Below, one piece after another: positions 1 to 8,523 of a stretch of 64,000 nt of DNA. The stretch is from Candidatus Chryseobacterium colombiense (GTDB lineage: Bacteria; Bacteroidota; Bacteroidia; Flavobacteriales; Weeksellaceae), in assembly GCA_029203185.1 (NCBI GenBank), contig CP119310.1, forward strand, positions 1,674,001 to 1,738,000, in the 5' to 3' direction. The translations under genes and the position numbers were made by a program. The notes beneath the pieces were generated by a model. The model made no database searches. It had not been told where the DNA came from and saw nothing but the letters and a program-made list of their open reading frames with translations. How positions within the stretch are numbered: position 1 is the first letter of the stretch; the number at the start of each line of letters is the position of its first letter.

Positions 1-113
1 TAGAAAAAGCGGATAAGATTCATAAATTATTAGATTTTGTAATAAAAAAAATCAATGAAGAAAATTCTGAATTAAAAGAAATAAGAGACCTTATTAATGA
101 GTTAAAAAAATAA
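1..113 (+). CDS. 3' end of an unidentified gene (partial)
   Basis: The reading frame is open from base 3 to a TAA at 111-113 and gives 36 C-terminal residues. They are rich in Lys, Glu, Ile and Leu and look like an amphipathic or coiled-coil helix. The rest of the gene lies outside the window, so no family can be named. A hairpin terminator follows about 26 bases later, which supports this being a true gene end. Confidence 0.55.
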   Translation, partial: EKADKIHKLLDFVIKKINEENSELKEIRDLINELKK

Positions 114-139
114 ATATTCACTAAAATTAACTTTATTAA

Positions 140-168
140 AAAACCGCCTCCAAAAAGAAAGCGGTTTT
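140..168. terminator. Bidirectional terminator hairpin
   Basis: An 8-bp perfect stem (AAAACCGC at 140-147 and GCGGTTTT at 161-168) flanked by A and T runs lies between the converging upstream gene and the E1 dehydrogenase gene. It can serve both strands. Confidence 0.75.
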
Positions 169-189
169 CAAATTTATCTAAAATCTCAA

Positions 190-2622
190 TTAAAATATCG
201 CAGGATATTTCTGAGGATTTGTTTCGTTAAACATCGCATAGATTTTCTCAACCATATCATCTGCAGATGGCTTAGAGAAATAATCTCCGTCACTTGCATA
301 AGCAGGTCTGTGATCATTTGCAGATATCGTCAATGGATCAGAATCTAAGAATCTGAATGCCTTTTGCTTTTCTAAAATCTGCTGAAGTATAAATGCTGAG
401 GTTCCGCCTTCCACATCTTCGTCGATTACAACCAATCTGTTTGTTTTCTTTACAGATTCAGCAATTTCATGCGTTAAATCGAAAGGAATTAAAGATTGAA
501 CATCAATAACTTCCGCAGAGATTCCTAATTTTCCTAATTCTTCTGCAGCTTCCATTACAATTCTCCAAGTCGAACCATACGTTACTAATGTAACATCAGA
601 TCCTTCTTTTGTAACTTCAATTTTCCCAACAGGAACAGTAAATTCACCTAAGTTATCCGGTTGTTTTTCTTTTAATCTGTATCCATTCAGACATTCAACA
701 ATTACGGCCGGATCGTCGCTTTGAAGCATGGTATTGTAGAATCCGGCAGCTTTAGTTAAGTTTCTTGGAACTAATACCAAAATCCCTTTTGAAAGATTCA
801 GAATTCCCGCCATTGGAGAACCTGAATGCCAAACTCCTTCTAATCTGTGACCTCTTGTTCTGATAATTACCGGAGCCTTCTGCCCTCCTTTTGTTCTGTA
901 TTGAACGGTAGCCAGATCATCGCTCATTCCTTGTAAGCAGTATAAAATATAGTCTAAATACTGAATCTCAGCAATTGGTCTCAATCCTCTCATCGCCATA
1001 CCAATTCCCTGTCCAAGAATTGTAGCTTCACGGATTCCTGTATCAGCAACACGAACGTCACCGTACTTTTCCTGCATTCCTTCTAGACCCTGGTTTACGT
1101 CACCAATATTTCCGGCATCTTCACCAAATACTAAAGTTTCAGGATATTTTTCAAAAATTTTATCGAAGTTATTTCTTACCACTACTCTTCCGTCTACATC
1201 TTCAGAACTGTCAGAATAGATGGGCTTAATTTCTTTTACGTTCTCTGCTTTCCATTGAGACTGAGAATACAAATGAGAAGAATAGTTGTCTTTTTCAACT
1301 TCAAAAATCTCGTTGTACTTCTGCATTAATTGGTTTCTTTCTGCAGAGTTTGTTCCTCTTGTCGCCAATAAAGACCTTCTTACCAAATGGAAAATATCTT
1401 TTTTAGCTTTTGAAACCAATTTATTGAACTGATTGATATAATTTTCAATTTCAGCATTTTGCCCTTTAAGATTTTCAACTAAAGGTAACACTGAGCTGAT
1501 CAAATCTGTGATTGTCTTCTGATAATTTTCCCAAGCCTGCTTTTGACCTGCTTTTACCGTTTTTTTAGCGTCTTCATCAATGGCTTCCAATTCTTCTGCG
1601 GTTGCCAATACTTCTTCCTTACCTTCAATTTCGATAGAATAATTTAAAATCCATTCTTTGAATTTTACCAATCCATCAAACTGAGATTCCCAAGCTAAAC
1701 GATCTTCATTTTTATATCTTTCGTGAGACCCCGAAGTCGAGTGACCTTGAGGCTGTGTAACTTCAATAACGTGAACCACAACCGGAACACTTTCAACTCT
1801 TGCAAACTGCTCTGCTCTTGCATAAGCATCCAATAATGCGGCATAATCCCAAGCTTTCACCTGAATGATCTCACAGCCTTGAGCTTCCCCGTCTTTTCTT
1901 TGGAAACCGCTCAACATTTCTGCAATATCGGCTTTTGCTCTCTGATTTTTTGTAGGAACTGAAATTCCGTAACCATCATCCCAGATGGATACCACCATAG
2001 GAACCTGAAGCGCACAAGCCGCATTCAAAGTTTCCCAGAAATGCCCTTCTGCCGTAGAAGCATCCCCGATTGTACCAAAAGCAATTTCGTTACCGTCTTT
2101 TGAGAATTTTTCAGAACCGTCGAATTTAACTGATTTATATATTTTTGAAGCCTGAGCGAGTCCTAATAATCTTGGCATTTGCCCTGCAGTTGGAGAAATA
2201 TCCGAAGAAATATTTTTCTGAGCGGTCAAGTCTTTCCAGCTTCCGTCTTCATTCAAACTTCTGGTCGCAAAGTGACCGTTCATTTGTCTTCCAGCCGATG
2301 CAGGCTCTCTTTCAACACTCGTATCTGCATACAACTGCGCAAAGAAACTCTCCACTGTCAAAGCATCTACAGCCAATGCAAAAGTCTGATCTCTATAATA
2401 TCCTGAACGGAAGTCTCCATTTTTGAAAACTTTCGCCATTGCAAGCTGAGGAAGTTCCTTACCATCCCCAAAAATACCAAATTTAGCTTTTCCTGTAAGA
2501 ACTTCTCTTCTTCCTAAATAGGACATTTCACGAGAAATCCTTCCTAACTTGTAATCTTCAAGTATCTGATTTTTAAAATCTTGAAAGGAAATTTGCTGTG
2601 TTTCAATATAGGTTGTTTGCAT
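190..2622 (-). CDS. Thiamine-diphosphate-dependent 2-oxoacid dehydrogenase E1, fused alpha and beta subunits
   Basis: E1 components decarboxylate a 2-oxo acid and pass the acyl group to the lipoyl arm of E2. The N-terminal half is the alpha subunit, with the TPP/Mg motif GDASTAEGHFWETLNAA near residue 186. The C-terminal half, from about residue 480, is the transketolase-like beta subunit (FGEDAGNIGDVNQG, then DTGIREATILGQGIG, ending in a transketolase C domain). This single-chain form is common in Bacteroidota and is usually annotated as branched-chain or generic ketoacid dehydrogenase; the substrate cannot be read from the sequence. No E2 or E3 gene is adjacent. The start is the ATG at 2622: the TTG two codons upstream lies inside a TATATTTG promoter box. 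Length 810 aa fits a fusion. Confidence 0.92.
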   Translation of the reverse strand: MQTTYIETQQISFQDFKNQILEDYKLGRISREMSYLGRREVLTGKAKFGIFGDGKELPQLAMAKVFKNGDFRSGYYRDQTFALAVDALTVESFFAQLYADTSVEREPASAGRQMNGHFATRSLNEDGSWKDLTAQKNISSDISPTAGQMPRLLGLAQASKIYKSVKFDGSEKFSKDGNEIAFGTIGDASTAEGHFWETLNAACALQVPMVVSIWDDGYGISVPTKNQRAKADIAEMLSGFQRKDGEAQGCEIIQVKAWDYAALLDAYARAEQFARVESVPVVVHVIEVTQPQGHSTSGSHERYKNEDRLAWESQFDGLVKFKEWILNYSIEIEGKEEVLATAEELEAIDEDAKKTVKAGQKQAWENYQKTITDLISSVLPLVENLKGQNAEIENYINQFNKLVSKAKKDIFHLVRRSLLATRGTNSAERNQLMQKYNEIFEVEKDNYSSHLYSQSQWKAENVKEIKPIYSDSSEDVDGRVVVRNNFDKIFEKYPETLVFGEDAGNIGDVNQGLEGMQEKYGDVRVADTGIREATILGQGIGMAMRGLRPIAEIQYLDYILYCLQGMSDDLATVQYRTKGGQKAPVIIRTRGHRLEGVWHSGSPMAGILNLSKGILVLVPRNLTKAAGFYNTMLQSDDPAVIVECLNGYRLKEKQPDNLGEFTVPVGKIEVTKEGSDVTLVTYGSTWRIVMEAAEELGKLGISAEVIDVQSLIPFDLTHEIAESVKKTNRLVVIDEDVEGGTSAFILQQILEKQKAFRFLDSDPLTISANDHRPAYASDGDYFSKPSADDMVEKIYAMFNETNPQKYPAIF

Positions 2623-2625
2623 AGC

Positions 2626-2633
2626 CAAATATA
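2626..2633 (-). promoter_or_regulatory. -7 promoter box (TATATTTG) abutting the E1 start codon
   Basis: TATATTTG on the minus strand matches the Bacteroidota -7 consensus TAnnTTTG. It ends three bases before the ATG at 2622, so the transcript would have almost no 5' leader. No clear -33 element is visible. Confidence 0.45.
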
Positions 2634-2746
2634 AAATTTTTAAATTCTCGAAGTATTTTGCTAATATACACTTTTTAAATTAATTTTAATTTTTATTAAT
2701 CTTTTTTAAAAATTTGATAATAAAAAAAATTGTGCTTTATTTTGGT

Positions 2747-2754
2747 TAAATTTG
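2747..2754 (+). promoter_or_regulatory. -7 promoter box (TAAATTTG) abutting the small membrane protein start
   Basis: TAAATTTG matches TAnnTTTG and ends five bases before the ATG at 2760. It faces away from the box at 2626-2633. No convincing -33 TTG at standard spacing. Confidence 0.4.
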
Positions 2755-2759
2755 TATGG

Positions 2760-3053
2760 ATGGAAAAGAAATCGACACATATTTTGAATGCATCGAGCAA
2801 TCTTTTGGGGTTTTCTTTATTGATTATAACATCATTAAAAATCTCCAGAATGAGTCACAGCACCTATTTAGACGAATTTGCAGGTGTGGCAAGTATCTGT
2901 TTTGCCTTCAGTTGTTTTTTTTCGTTTTTATCAATAAGATCAGCTCATCAAAAGAGAGGAAACAAGTTTGAAACCATTGCGGATTATTTATTTTTAACCG
3001 CCTTATTTTGCATTATTTTAGCCGTTATTATTGTAACAATGAAAATTATTTAA
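2760..3053 (+). CDS. Small multi-pass membrane protein of unknown function (97 aa)
   Basis: The protein has three predicted hydrophobic segments (about residues 14-28, 40-58 and 74-95) joined by short polar loops, so it probably sits in the inner membrane. I recognise no enzymatic motif. From memory, similar 95-100 aa proteins occur next to polyprenyl synthetase genes in Chryseobacterium, but I cannot verify this here. The ATG at 2760 is preferred to an upstream TTG because a -7 box ends just before it. The stop codon abuts the 3' end of the convergent polyprenyl synthetase gene with no gap. Confidence 0.65.
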   Translation: MEKKSTHILNASSNLLGFSLLIITSLKISRMSHSTYLDEFAGVASICFAFSCFFSFLSIRSAHQKRGNKFETIADYLFLTALFCIILAVIIVTMKII

Positions 3054-4031
3054 TTAAAATTTTCTTTCAATTACGTAGTCAAGCATCAGATGTAATGCTT
3101 TTTTAGGCTCAGAATCGGGAAATTCATTAAGAATATCTTTTGCTTTCTGCTGAAAATCTTTCATCACAGAAACAGCATAATCAAGCCCTCCAGAAGATTT
3201 CACGAAATTTATCAACTCTTTTACACGTTTCTGATCGTTATTATACCGTTTTATTGTATTAAAATAGTATTTTTTATCTTTTTCGTTGGCTGTTTTTAAG
3301 GTATATATTAAAGGAAGCGTCATTTTTTGCTCCTTAATATCGATTCCGACAGGTTTGCCGATAACATTGGAGCTCAGATAATCAAAAAGATCATCTTTGA
3401 TCTGGAATGCCATTCCTGTATAGGTTCCGAAGTTCATCATTTTTTTTGCCAGATTCTCATCGGCATTATTGGATAAAACTCCGATCTCACAACAGGCTGC
3501 AATTAATGTAGCCGTTTTCTGGCGAATAATTTCATAGTAAACATCTTCCGTAATATCGAGTTTTCTGGCTTTCTCCAGTTGAAGAAGCTCCCCTTCGGAC
3601 ATTTCACGGATCGTTCTGGAAATCACACCCAATAAATCGTAGTCTTTATGGTCTGTAGATAACAAAACTGATTTTGAAAGAAGATAGTCTCCTACCAAAA
3701 CTGCAATTTTATTTTTCCATAAAGCATTAATAGAAAAGAAATTACGTCTTTTGAAACTTTCATCCACCACATCATCATGAACCAATGTCGCAGTATGAAT
3801 TAACTCGATCATAGACGCTCCACGATAGGTTTTCTCGTTGACATCTCCGATAAGCTTTGCACAAAGAAATACAAACATAGGACGCATCTGCTTTCCTTTT
3901 GTTGTAACGATAAAACGAGTGACTTTATCTAATAAAGGTACTTTGCTCTGCATCGATTCATAAAACTTCTGTTCAAAAAGTTTCATTTCCTCATTGATCG
4001 GTTGCTTAATTTCTTCTACGACGTTTGCCAC
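3054..4031 (-). CDS. Polyprenyl (long-chain) diphosphate synthase
   Basis: A trans-isoprenyl diphosphate synthase, which condenses isopentenyl diphosphate units on an allylic primer to make the side chain of quinones. Both Asp-rich metal-binding motifs are present: DDVVD (in LVHDDVVDES, first DDxxD) and DDLFD (in QIKDDLFDYL, second DDxxD). The length of 325 aa and the overall pattern fit octaprenyl/heptaprenyl synthases rather than short-chain FPP synthases, so menaquinone side-chain synthesis is the likely role; the exact chain length is not deducible. A -7-like box (TATCTTTG on the minus strand, 4069-4076) lies about 38 bases upstream of the start. Confidence 0.92.
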   Translation of the reverse strand: MANVVEEIKQPINEEMKLFEQKFYESMQSKVPLLDKVTRFIVTTKGKQMRPMFVFLCAKLIGDVNEKTYRGASMIELIHTATLVHDDVVDESFKRRNFFSINALWKNKIAVLVGDYLLSKSVLLSTDHKDYDLLGVISRTIREMSEGELLQLEKARKLDITEDVYYEIIRQKTATLIAACCEIGVLSNNADENLAKKMMNFGTYTGMAFQIKDDLFDYLSSNVIGKPVGIDIKEQKMTLPLIYTLKTANEKDKKYYFNTIKRYNNDQKRVKELINFVKSSGGLDYAVSVMKDFQQKAKDILNEFPDSEPKKALHLMLDYVIERKF

Positions 4032-4103
4032 AATCTTCGAATGATGGGTAAATAATTATTAATTCTCACAAAGATAATTTTTTTCAGGCAATTTTAAGAG
4101 AAT

Positions 4104-5012
4104 TTAATCTTTGAGTTTGTCTTTAGGGATAAAATATAAGCTTTGCTTTGCTCCTCCCAACGGAGAATGGAATTTCTCCCCAGAAATGTACACACCTGAC
4201 TCATCCACTGCAACTCCTTCAATCTGTCCTATTGAAAGTGCACTTCCCAGATAATAACGTTTCGGATCTTCTTTAAAAAATATTCCGGGTTCTGTTTCTC
4301 TGAAAATATTTAAAAAGACTTCTGTTTTCTTTGTATAGCCCACCAAATAAAGTTTCTTATCAAAATAGGCTGCATCGGTCACCACAAAATTGGTTTGAAA
4401 AACTTCGATTTTTTTTGCTTCCTGTTTTTCAGAAATTTCAGGATCTACAATATAATGAGTTGTAGATCTTGACGCCCATTCCTTGGTAAAAAGATGAATT
4501 TTGCCATCTAAAAAAATCATGGCCTCTGCATCAAAATCGGTTTTTAAATTTTTAGGTGTAAAATCAGTTTGTTCAGGATAGAAAAACGGAATTGAATTAC
4601 CTGTTAAAGTTTTTTCTGAAACAGAAATCTGAGTGGAATTCGCTTCATTAAGTTTTTCATAAGGCACTTTATAAATGGTAAGATCTTTCCTAACTCCTGT
4701 ATTATTACCGAAATCACCTATATAGAAATTTTCACCATCATTGGTTAAAGCTTCCCAATCAGTATTCGTTAAATTGGTTTTATATATTCGTATAATTTCA
4801 CCATTATTTTTATCTATCTCAAAAAGATCAGGAGTATTGCCACTGTCGTTAAAGGTATAAAGTTTTCCATTCAATATACTTAATCCAGATGTTTCCTGAA
4901 TTTTTGTATCTAAATAATTCACCCTGTATTTTCTTATTTTAAAAATATTGGACTGCTGAGAGAATAAAAATACAGAAGCTGAGAGACAGATAACTAAGAA
5001 AAACTTTTTCAT
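4104..5012 (-). CDS. Secreted beta-propeller-like protein of unknown function
   Basis: A 302-aa protein with an N-terminal signal peptide (MKKFFLVICLSASVFLFSQQ, cleaved after about residue 19). The mature part shows repeated short strands with motifs typical of SdiA-regulated/esterase-like propellers: ETSGL near residue 41, FNDSGN, DWEALTND and YIGDFGNN, each about 30-50 residues apart. Such proteins fold as six- or seven-bladed propellers in the periplasm; catalytic function is unproven. No C-terminal type IX sorting domain is seen. A TAATTTTG promoter box at 5017-5024 nearly touches the ATG, indicating its own transcript. Confidence 0.7.
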   Translation of the reverse strand: MKKFFLVICLSASVFLFSQQSNIFKIRKYRVNYLDTKIQETSGLSILNGKLYTFNDSGNTPDLFEIDKNNGEIIRIYKTNLTNTDWEALTNDGENFYIGDFGNNTGVRKDLTIYKVPYEKLNEANSTQISVSEKTLTGNSIPFFYPEQTDFTPKNLKTDFDAEAMIFLDGKIHLFTKEWASRSTTHYIVDPEISEKQEAKKIEVFQTNFVVTDAAYFDKKLYLVGYTKKTEVFLNIFRETEPGIFFKEDPKRYYLGSALSIGQIEGVAVDESGVYISGEKFHSPLGGAKQSLYFIPKDKLKD

Positions 5013-5016
5013 ACAA

Positions 5017-5024
5017 CAAAATTA
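5017..5024 (-). promoter_or_regulatory. -7 promoter box (TAATTTTG)
   Basis: Matches TAnnTTTG on the minus strand and ends four bases before the ATG at 5012. A TTTTG at 5041-5045 (minus) lies 16 bases upstream, slightly short for a -33 element. Confidence 0.4.
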
Positions 5025-5048
5025 ACTTTTTCCTATAAAACAAAAGAC

Positions 5049-5068
5049 AGGCAAAAAAGCCCGTCCAT
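5049..5068 (-). terminator. Terminator hairpin after the hydroxylase gene
   Basis: On the minus strand GGACGGGC, a short A/T loop and GCCTGTC pair (one G-U), followed by a T-rich run. It lies between the hydroxylase stop (5086) and the propeller gene start (5012) and would end the upstream transcript. Confidence 0.5.
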
Positions 5069-5085
5069 TTGATTATATTTTTTCA

Positions 5086-6027
5086 TTAAGCAGATTTCTC
5101 ATGAACATGTTCCTTTTTCCTGTTCTTTTTTTCCCAATATTCCTTTTGGTAATCCTTAACGGTTTTTCCAGTTCCGTCGTGTCTCCATCCCGGAGAATTA
5201 AATATATAATTAAAACGGTCTTTAATGGTAAGATTAGGTTGTTTAAGATCTTTAGCAATTTTCTGCCATTCGTACAGTAAGGTCGTTATCGGGCCATCAT
5301 CCGGCATTTTAGGATAAATTCCGAATTTTACCGGAACTTTAGGATCTTCGGGTTCAAAAGTACCAAAAATTTTATCCCAGAATATGAAAACCATTCCCAT
5401 ATTTCTATCCAGATATTTGATATTACATCCATGATGAACACGGTGATGAGAAGGTGTTACCAGAATGTATTCTAAGAACCCCATCTTTTTTACAGTCTGT
5501 GTATGTACCCATGTTCCGTAAACCTGACCAATGGCATAGCAAACCATAATTGTCCAAGGATTAAAGCCCAAAAATGCCAAAGGAGAGAAAAACAGATAAC
5601 GATATAAAGGCTGAAAAACCGGGCTTCGGAATCCTGTTGTTAAATTAAAATATTCGGAATTATGGTGGGTAATATGTACTGCCCAAAAGGCCCTGGATTT
5701 ATGGTCAACCAAATGATGGAAATAATATGCCAGATCTGTTGCCAGGAAACACAACACCCAATAATACCAGGTACTCATATCAAAATCAATCAGCCTGAAA
5801 CTATAGAAAAAAAACATTACACCCATTGCAAATGCCTTCATCACAAGATCCAAACCGAAATTCATCAGTGCTAGATATATATTGGTCAATAAGTCTTTAC
5901 GGCTATACAAATGTGCCTGAGCTACACTGCTGTAAATCATTTCTGCCAAAATAACGGCAGCATGAACGGGAACAGCCCAAGCATAGACACTTTCTAGTCC
6001 ATTTTCACTCATAAAGTAATCCATCAT
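5086..6027 (-). CDS. Sterol desaturase / fatty acid hydroxylase family membrane protein
   Basis: Members are integral-membrane di-iron enzymes that hydroxylate or desaturate lipids. All three histidine boxes are present: HHLVDH (residues 104-109), HITHH (118-122) and HHRVHH (194-199). Several hydrophobic segments lie at residues 15-40, 60-80, 86-105 and 145-170. Length 313 aa is normal. Substrate is unknown; in flavobacteria such genes have been linked to hydroxylated lipids or carotenoids. Two consecutive Met codons open the frame; the first is used here. The C-terminus is Lys/Glu-rich and ends HEKSA. Confidence 0.85.
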   Translation of the reverse strand: MMDYFMSENGLESVYAWAVPVHAAVILAEMIYSSVAQAHLYSRKDLLTNIYLALMNFGLDLVMKAFAMGVMFFFYSFRLIDFDMSTWYYWVLCFLATDLAYYFHHLVDHKSRAFWAVHITHHNSEYFNLTTGFRSPVFQPLYRYLFFSPLAFLGFNPWTIMVCYAIGQVYGTWVHTQTVKKMGFLEYILVTPSHHRVHHGCNIKYLDRNMGMVFIFWDKIFGTFEPEDPKVPVKFGIYPKMPDDGPITTLLYEWQKIAKDLKQPNLTIKDRFNYIFNSPGWRHDGTGKTVKDYQKEYWEKKNRKKEHVHEKSA

Positions 6028-6103
6028 CTGTTACTTAAATTAAGTACAAATTTAGGAATTTAAGAATTCGTTAAGGATTTTTTTTGATTTTTTTAATGAA
6101 ATT

Positions 6104-7138
6104 TTAATCCGCAGTTTTATTAGCAAGCTGTCCGCAAGCGGCATCAATATCGCCACCACGACTTTTTCTCACCACACAAACAATTCCCGCATTTTCTAGT
6201 TGACGGATATAGTTTTCTTCTGCCTGCTTGTTGCATTGATCGTATTTTCCGTCACCAATAGGATTATACTGAATGAGATTCACTTTGGAAGGAACCTGCT
6301 TACAATATTTAATCAAAGCTTTGATATCCTCATCACCATCATTAATTCCTTTCCAGACACAGTATTCGAACGTAATAACAGATCCTGTTTTTTTATACCA
6401 GTACTGAAGGGCTTCCATAATATCCGTTAAAGGAAATTTATCGGAAAAAGGCATAATTTCATTACGCTTAGCTTCGATTGCAGAGTGAAGTGACAAAGCC
6501 AGTTTCACTTTCAATTCGTCATCAGCCAGCATTTTGATCATCTTCGGAATTCCTGAGGTAGAAACGGTAATCCTTCTAGGGGACATTCCCAAACCTTCGG
6601 GCTGGGTAATTTTTCGGATAGCTTCGACCACATTTTTGTAATTCATCATCGGCTCTCCCATTCCCATAAAAACGATATTGGAAAGCGGTCGATTGAAATA
6701 CATTTTACTTTGGCTGTCAATGAGAGCAACCTGATCCACGATTTCCGCAACTTCAAGATTTCTCATTCTTTTAAGCCTCGCAGTTGCACAAAATTCGCAG
6801 TTTAAAGAACAGCCTACCTGTGAGGATACACAAGCTGTTGTTCTGGTTTCTGTAGGAATTAAAACGGATTCCACCATTAATCCGTCATGAAGTTTTACTC
6901 CATTTTTAATGGTTCCGTCAGAACTTTTCTGAAGCAGATCAACTGAAACAGGGTTGATGGTATATTCCTCAGAGATTTTATCTCTAAGTTGTTTCGAAAG
7001 ATTCGTCATCTCATCAATCGAGTGGAGATTTTTACTCCATAACCAGTCATATACCTGTTTCGCACGAAACGGTTTTTCTCCTAAAGACAAAAAATAGTCT
7101 TGAAGCTGGTCTAATGATAAAGTTCGGATATCTTTCAT
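6104..7138 (-). CDS. rlmN: Dual-specificity 23S rRNA/tRNA adenine-C2 methyltransferase RlmN
   Basis: RlmN is a radical-SAM enzyme that methylates C2 of A2503 in 23S rRNA and A37 of some tRNAs. The radical-SAM cluster motif CSLNCEFC (Cys110, Cys114, Cys117) is intact. The C-terminal Cys335 in DAACGQL is the residue that forms the covalent intermediate in this family. GMGEPMMNY near residue 170 is the typical SAM-binding GGEP-like segment. Length 344 aa is standard. It lies 71 bases downstream of queA on the same strand, another RNA-modification gene, with a hairpin between them. Confidence 0.97.
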   Translation of the reverse strand: MKDIRTLSLDQLQDYFLSLGEKPFRAKQVYDWLWSKNLHSIDEMTNLSKQLRDKISEEYTINPVSVDLLQKSSDGTIKNGVKLHDGLMVESVLIPTETRTTACVSSQVGCSLNCEFCATARLKRMRNLEVAEIVDQVALIDSQSKMYFNRPLSNIVFMGMGEPMMNYKNVVEAIRKITQPEGLGMSPRRITVSTSGIPKMIKMLADDELKVKLALSLHSAIEAKRNEIMPFSDKFPLTDIMEALQYWYKKTGSVITFEYCVWKGINDGDEDIKALIKYCKQVPSKVNLIQYNPIGDGKYDQCNKQAEENYIRQLENAGIVCVVRKSRGGDIDAACGQLANKTAD

Positions 7139-7162
7139 TGTAAGGTTTTAGATTCTAGGTTT

Positions 7163-7193
7163 AAGGTCGCAGGCAACTAGTACCTGCAACCTT
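7163..7193 (-). terminator. Hairpin between queA and rlmN
   Basis: AAGGT-C-GCAGG (7163-7173) pairs with CCTGC-A-ACCTT (7183-7193). On the minus strand it follows queA and is trailed by AAACCTAGA rather than a clean T run, so it may be a weak terminator or a processing or stabilising stem within an operon. Confidence 0.45.
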
Positions 7194-7209
7194 TTACCTT
7201 ATATCTTTA

Positions 7210-8259
7210 TTAAAGAATTAACATTGCATCTCCGTAAGAGTAGAATTTATACTTCTCTTTTACAGCTTCTTCGTAGGCATGCATTACGAAATCTCTTCCT
7301 GCAAACGCTGCAATCATCATAATCAATGTAGATTTTGGCGTGTGGAAATTGGTAATCATACAGTTGGCAACTCCGAATTCGTGTGGAGGATAAATAAATT
7401 TATTTGTCCAGCCGTGGAATGCAGAAATCTTCTTGTTTGAAGAAACTGAAGTTTCAAGCGTTCTCATTGTCGTTGTTCCGACAGCACAAACTCTCCTGTT
7501 GGCTTCAACAGCATTGTTGATGATCTGAGCATTTTTCTCATCGATGAAGATCTCTTCCGATTCCATTTTATGTTTAGAAAGATCTTCTACTTCAATCGGG
7601 TTGAATGTTCCTAAACCAACGTGAAGGGTAACTTCAGCAAAATCAATTCCTTTGATTTCCAATCTCTTCATCAAATGCTTTGAGAAGTGAAGACCTGCAG
7701 TAGGCGCAGCTACCGCACCTTCTACTTTTGCGTAGATCGTCTGGTATCTTTCAGCATCTTCCGGCTCAACGTCTCTTTTGATATATTTTGGAAGCGGAGT
7801 TTCTCCCAATTCCTTTAATTTAGCTCTGAATTCTTCGTAAGAACCATCAAATAAGAATCTCAATGTTCTTCCTCTTGAAGTTGTATTGTCAATAACTTCA
7901 GCTACCAAAGATTCATCTTCAGTGAAGAACAGTTTATTACCAATTCTGATTTTTCTTGCAGGATCTACCAAAACATCCCAAACACGAGTTTCTTTGTCAA
8001 GCTCTCTCAACAAGAAAACTTCAATTTTAGCCCCTGTTTTTTCTTTATTTCCATAAAGACGAGCTGGGAAAACTTTAGTATTGTTGAAAATAAAAAGATC
8101 TCCTTCGTCGAAATAATCAACAACATCCTTGAACAGCTTATGCTGAATAGTTTCAGTTTTTCTGTCCAAAACCATTAATCTGGCTTCGTCTCTGTGTTCT
8201 GATGGGTGTTCTGCCAATAATTCTGCAGGAAGATCAAAATTAAAATCTGATGTTTTCAT
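7210..8259 (-). CDS. queA: S-adenosylmethionine:tRNA ribosyltransferase-isomerase QueA
   Basis: QueA transfers and isomerises the ribosyl part of SAM onto preQ1 in tRNA to give epoxyqueuosine. The protein opens with the family signature MKTSDFNFDLPAELLAEHP, and carries DEARLMVLDR, GNKEKTGAKIEVFLL, AAPTAGLHFS and TLHVGLGTF. Length 349 aa is standard. A promoter with both elements lies upstream (8315-8346), and no preQ1 riboswitch is visible in the roughly 50-base leader, only a small ATTACA/TGTAAT stem. rlmN follows downstream. Confidence 0.97.
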   Translation of the reverse strand: MKTSDFNFDLPAELLAEHPSEHRDEARLMVLDRKTETIQHKLFKDVVDYFDEGDLFIFNNTKVFPARLYGNKEKTGAKIEVFLLRELDKETRVWDVLVDPARKIRIGNKLFFTEDESLVAEVIDNTTSRGRTLRFLFDGSYEEFRAKLKELGETPLPKYIKRDVEPEDAERYQTIYAKVEGAVAAPTAGLHFSKHLMKRLEIKGIDFAEVTLHVGLGTFNPIEVEDLSKHKMESEEIFIDEKNAQIINNAVEANRRVCAVGTTTMRTLETSVSSNKKISAFHGWTNKFIYPPHEFGVANCMITNFHTPKSTLIMMIAAFAGRDFVMHAYEEAVKEKYKFYSYGDAMLIL

Positions 8260-8314
8260 TTTTTAAATTACGGTTTAAAAATTATTGAAATTACAAGGTG
8301 TAATTTTCGAGGTG

Positions 8315-8346
8315 CAAATATACGACATTAAAGCCCCCTTTGTCAA
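8315..8346 (-). promoter_or_regulatory. Promoter of queA (-33 TTG, -7 TATATTTG)
   Basis: On the minus strand TTG (8344-8346) and TATATTTG (8315-8322) are separated by 21 bases, matching the Bacteroidota promoter arrangement. The predicted 5' leader is about 50 bases. Confidence 0.6.
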
Positions 8347-8523
8347 GTCTTATTTTACATCTGTTAAAAAACAGTGACTATAGGGCAGGAAAATGTATTA
8401 AAATTAATCAGACACCAAAGTTATAGAGTTGATAACTTATTCTTATAATTAATTTTAATTATGTAATCAACAATTGGTTATTTTTACAACACAGATATTC
8501 AATCTCGTTAAAAATATACAGCT

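Noticed and set aside
8259..8330. preQ1 riboswitch before queA
   Set aside because: The leader is only about 50 bases and shows one small stem; no preQ1 aptamer core was visible.
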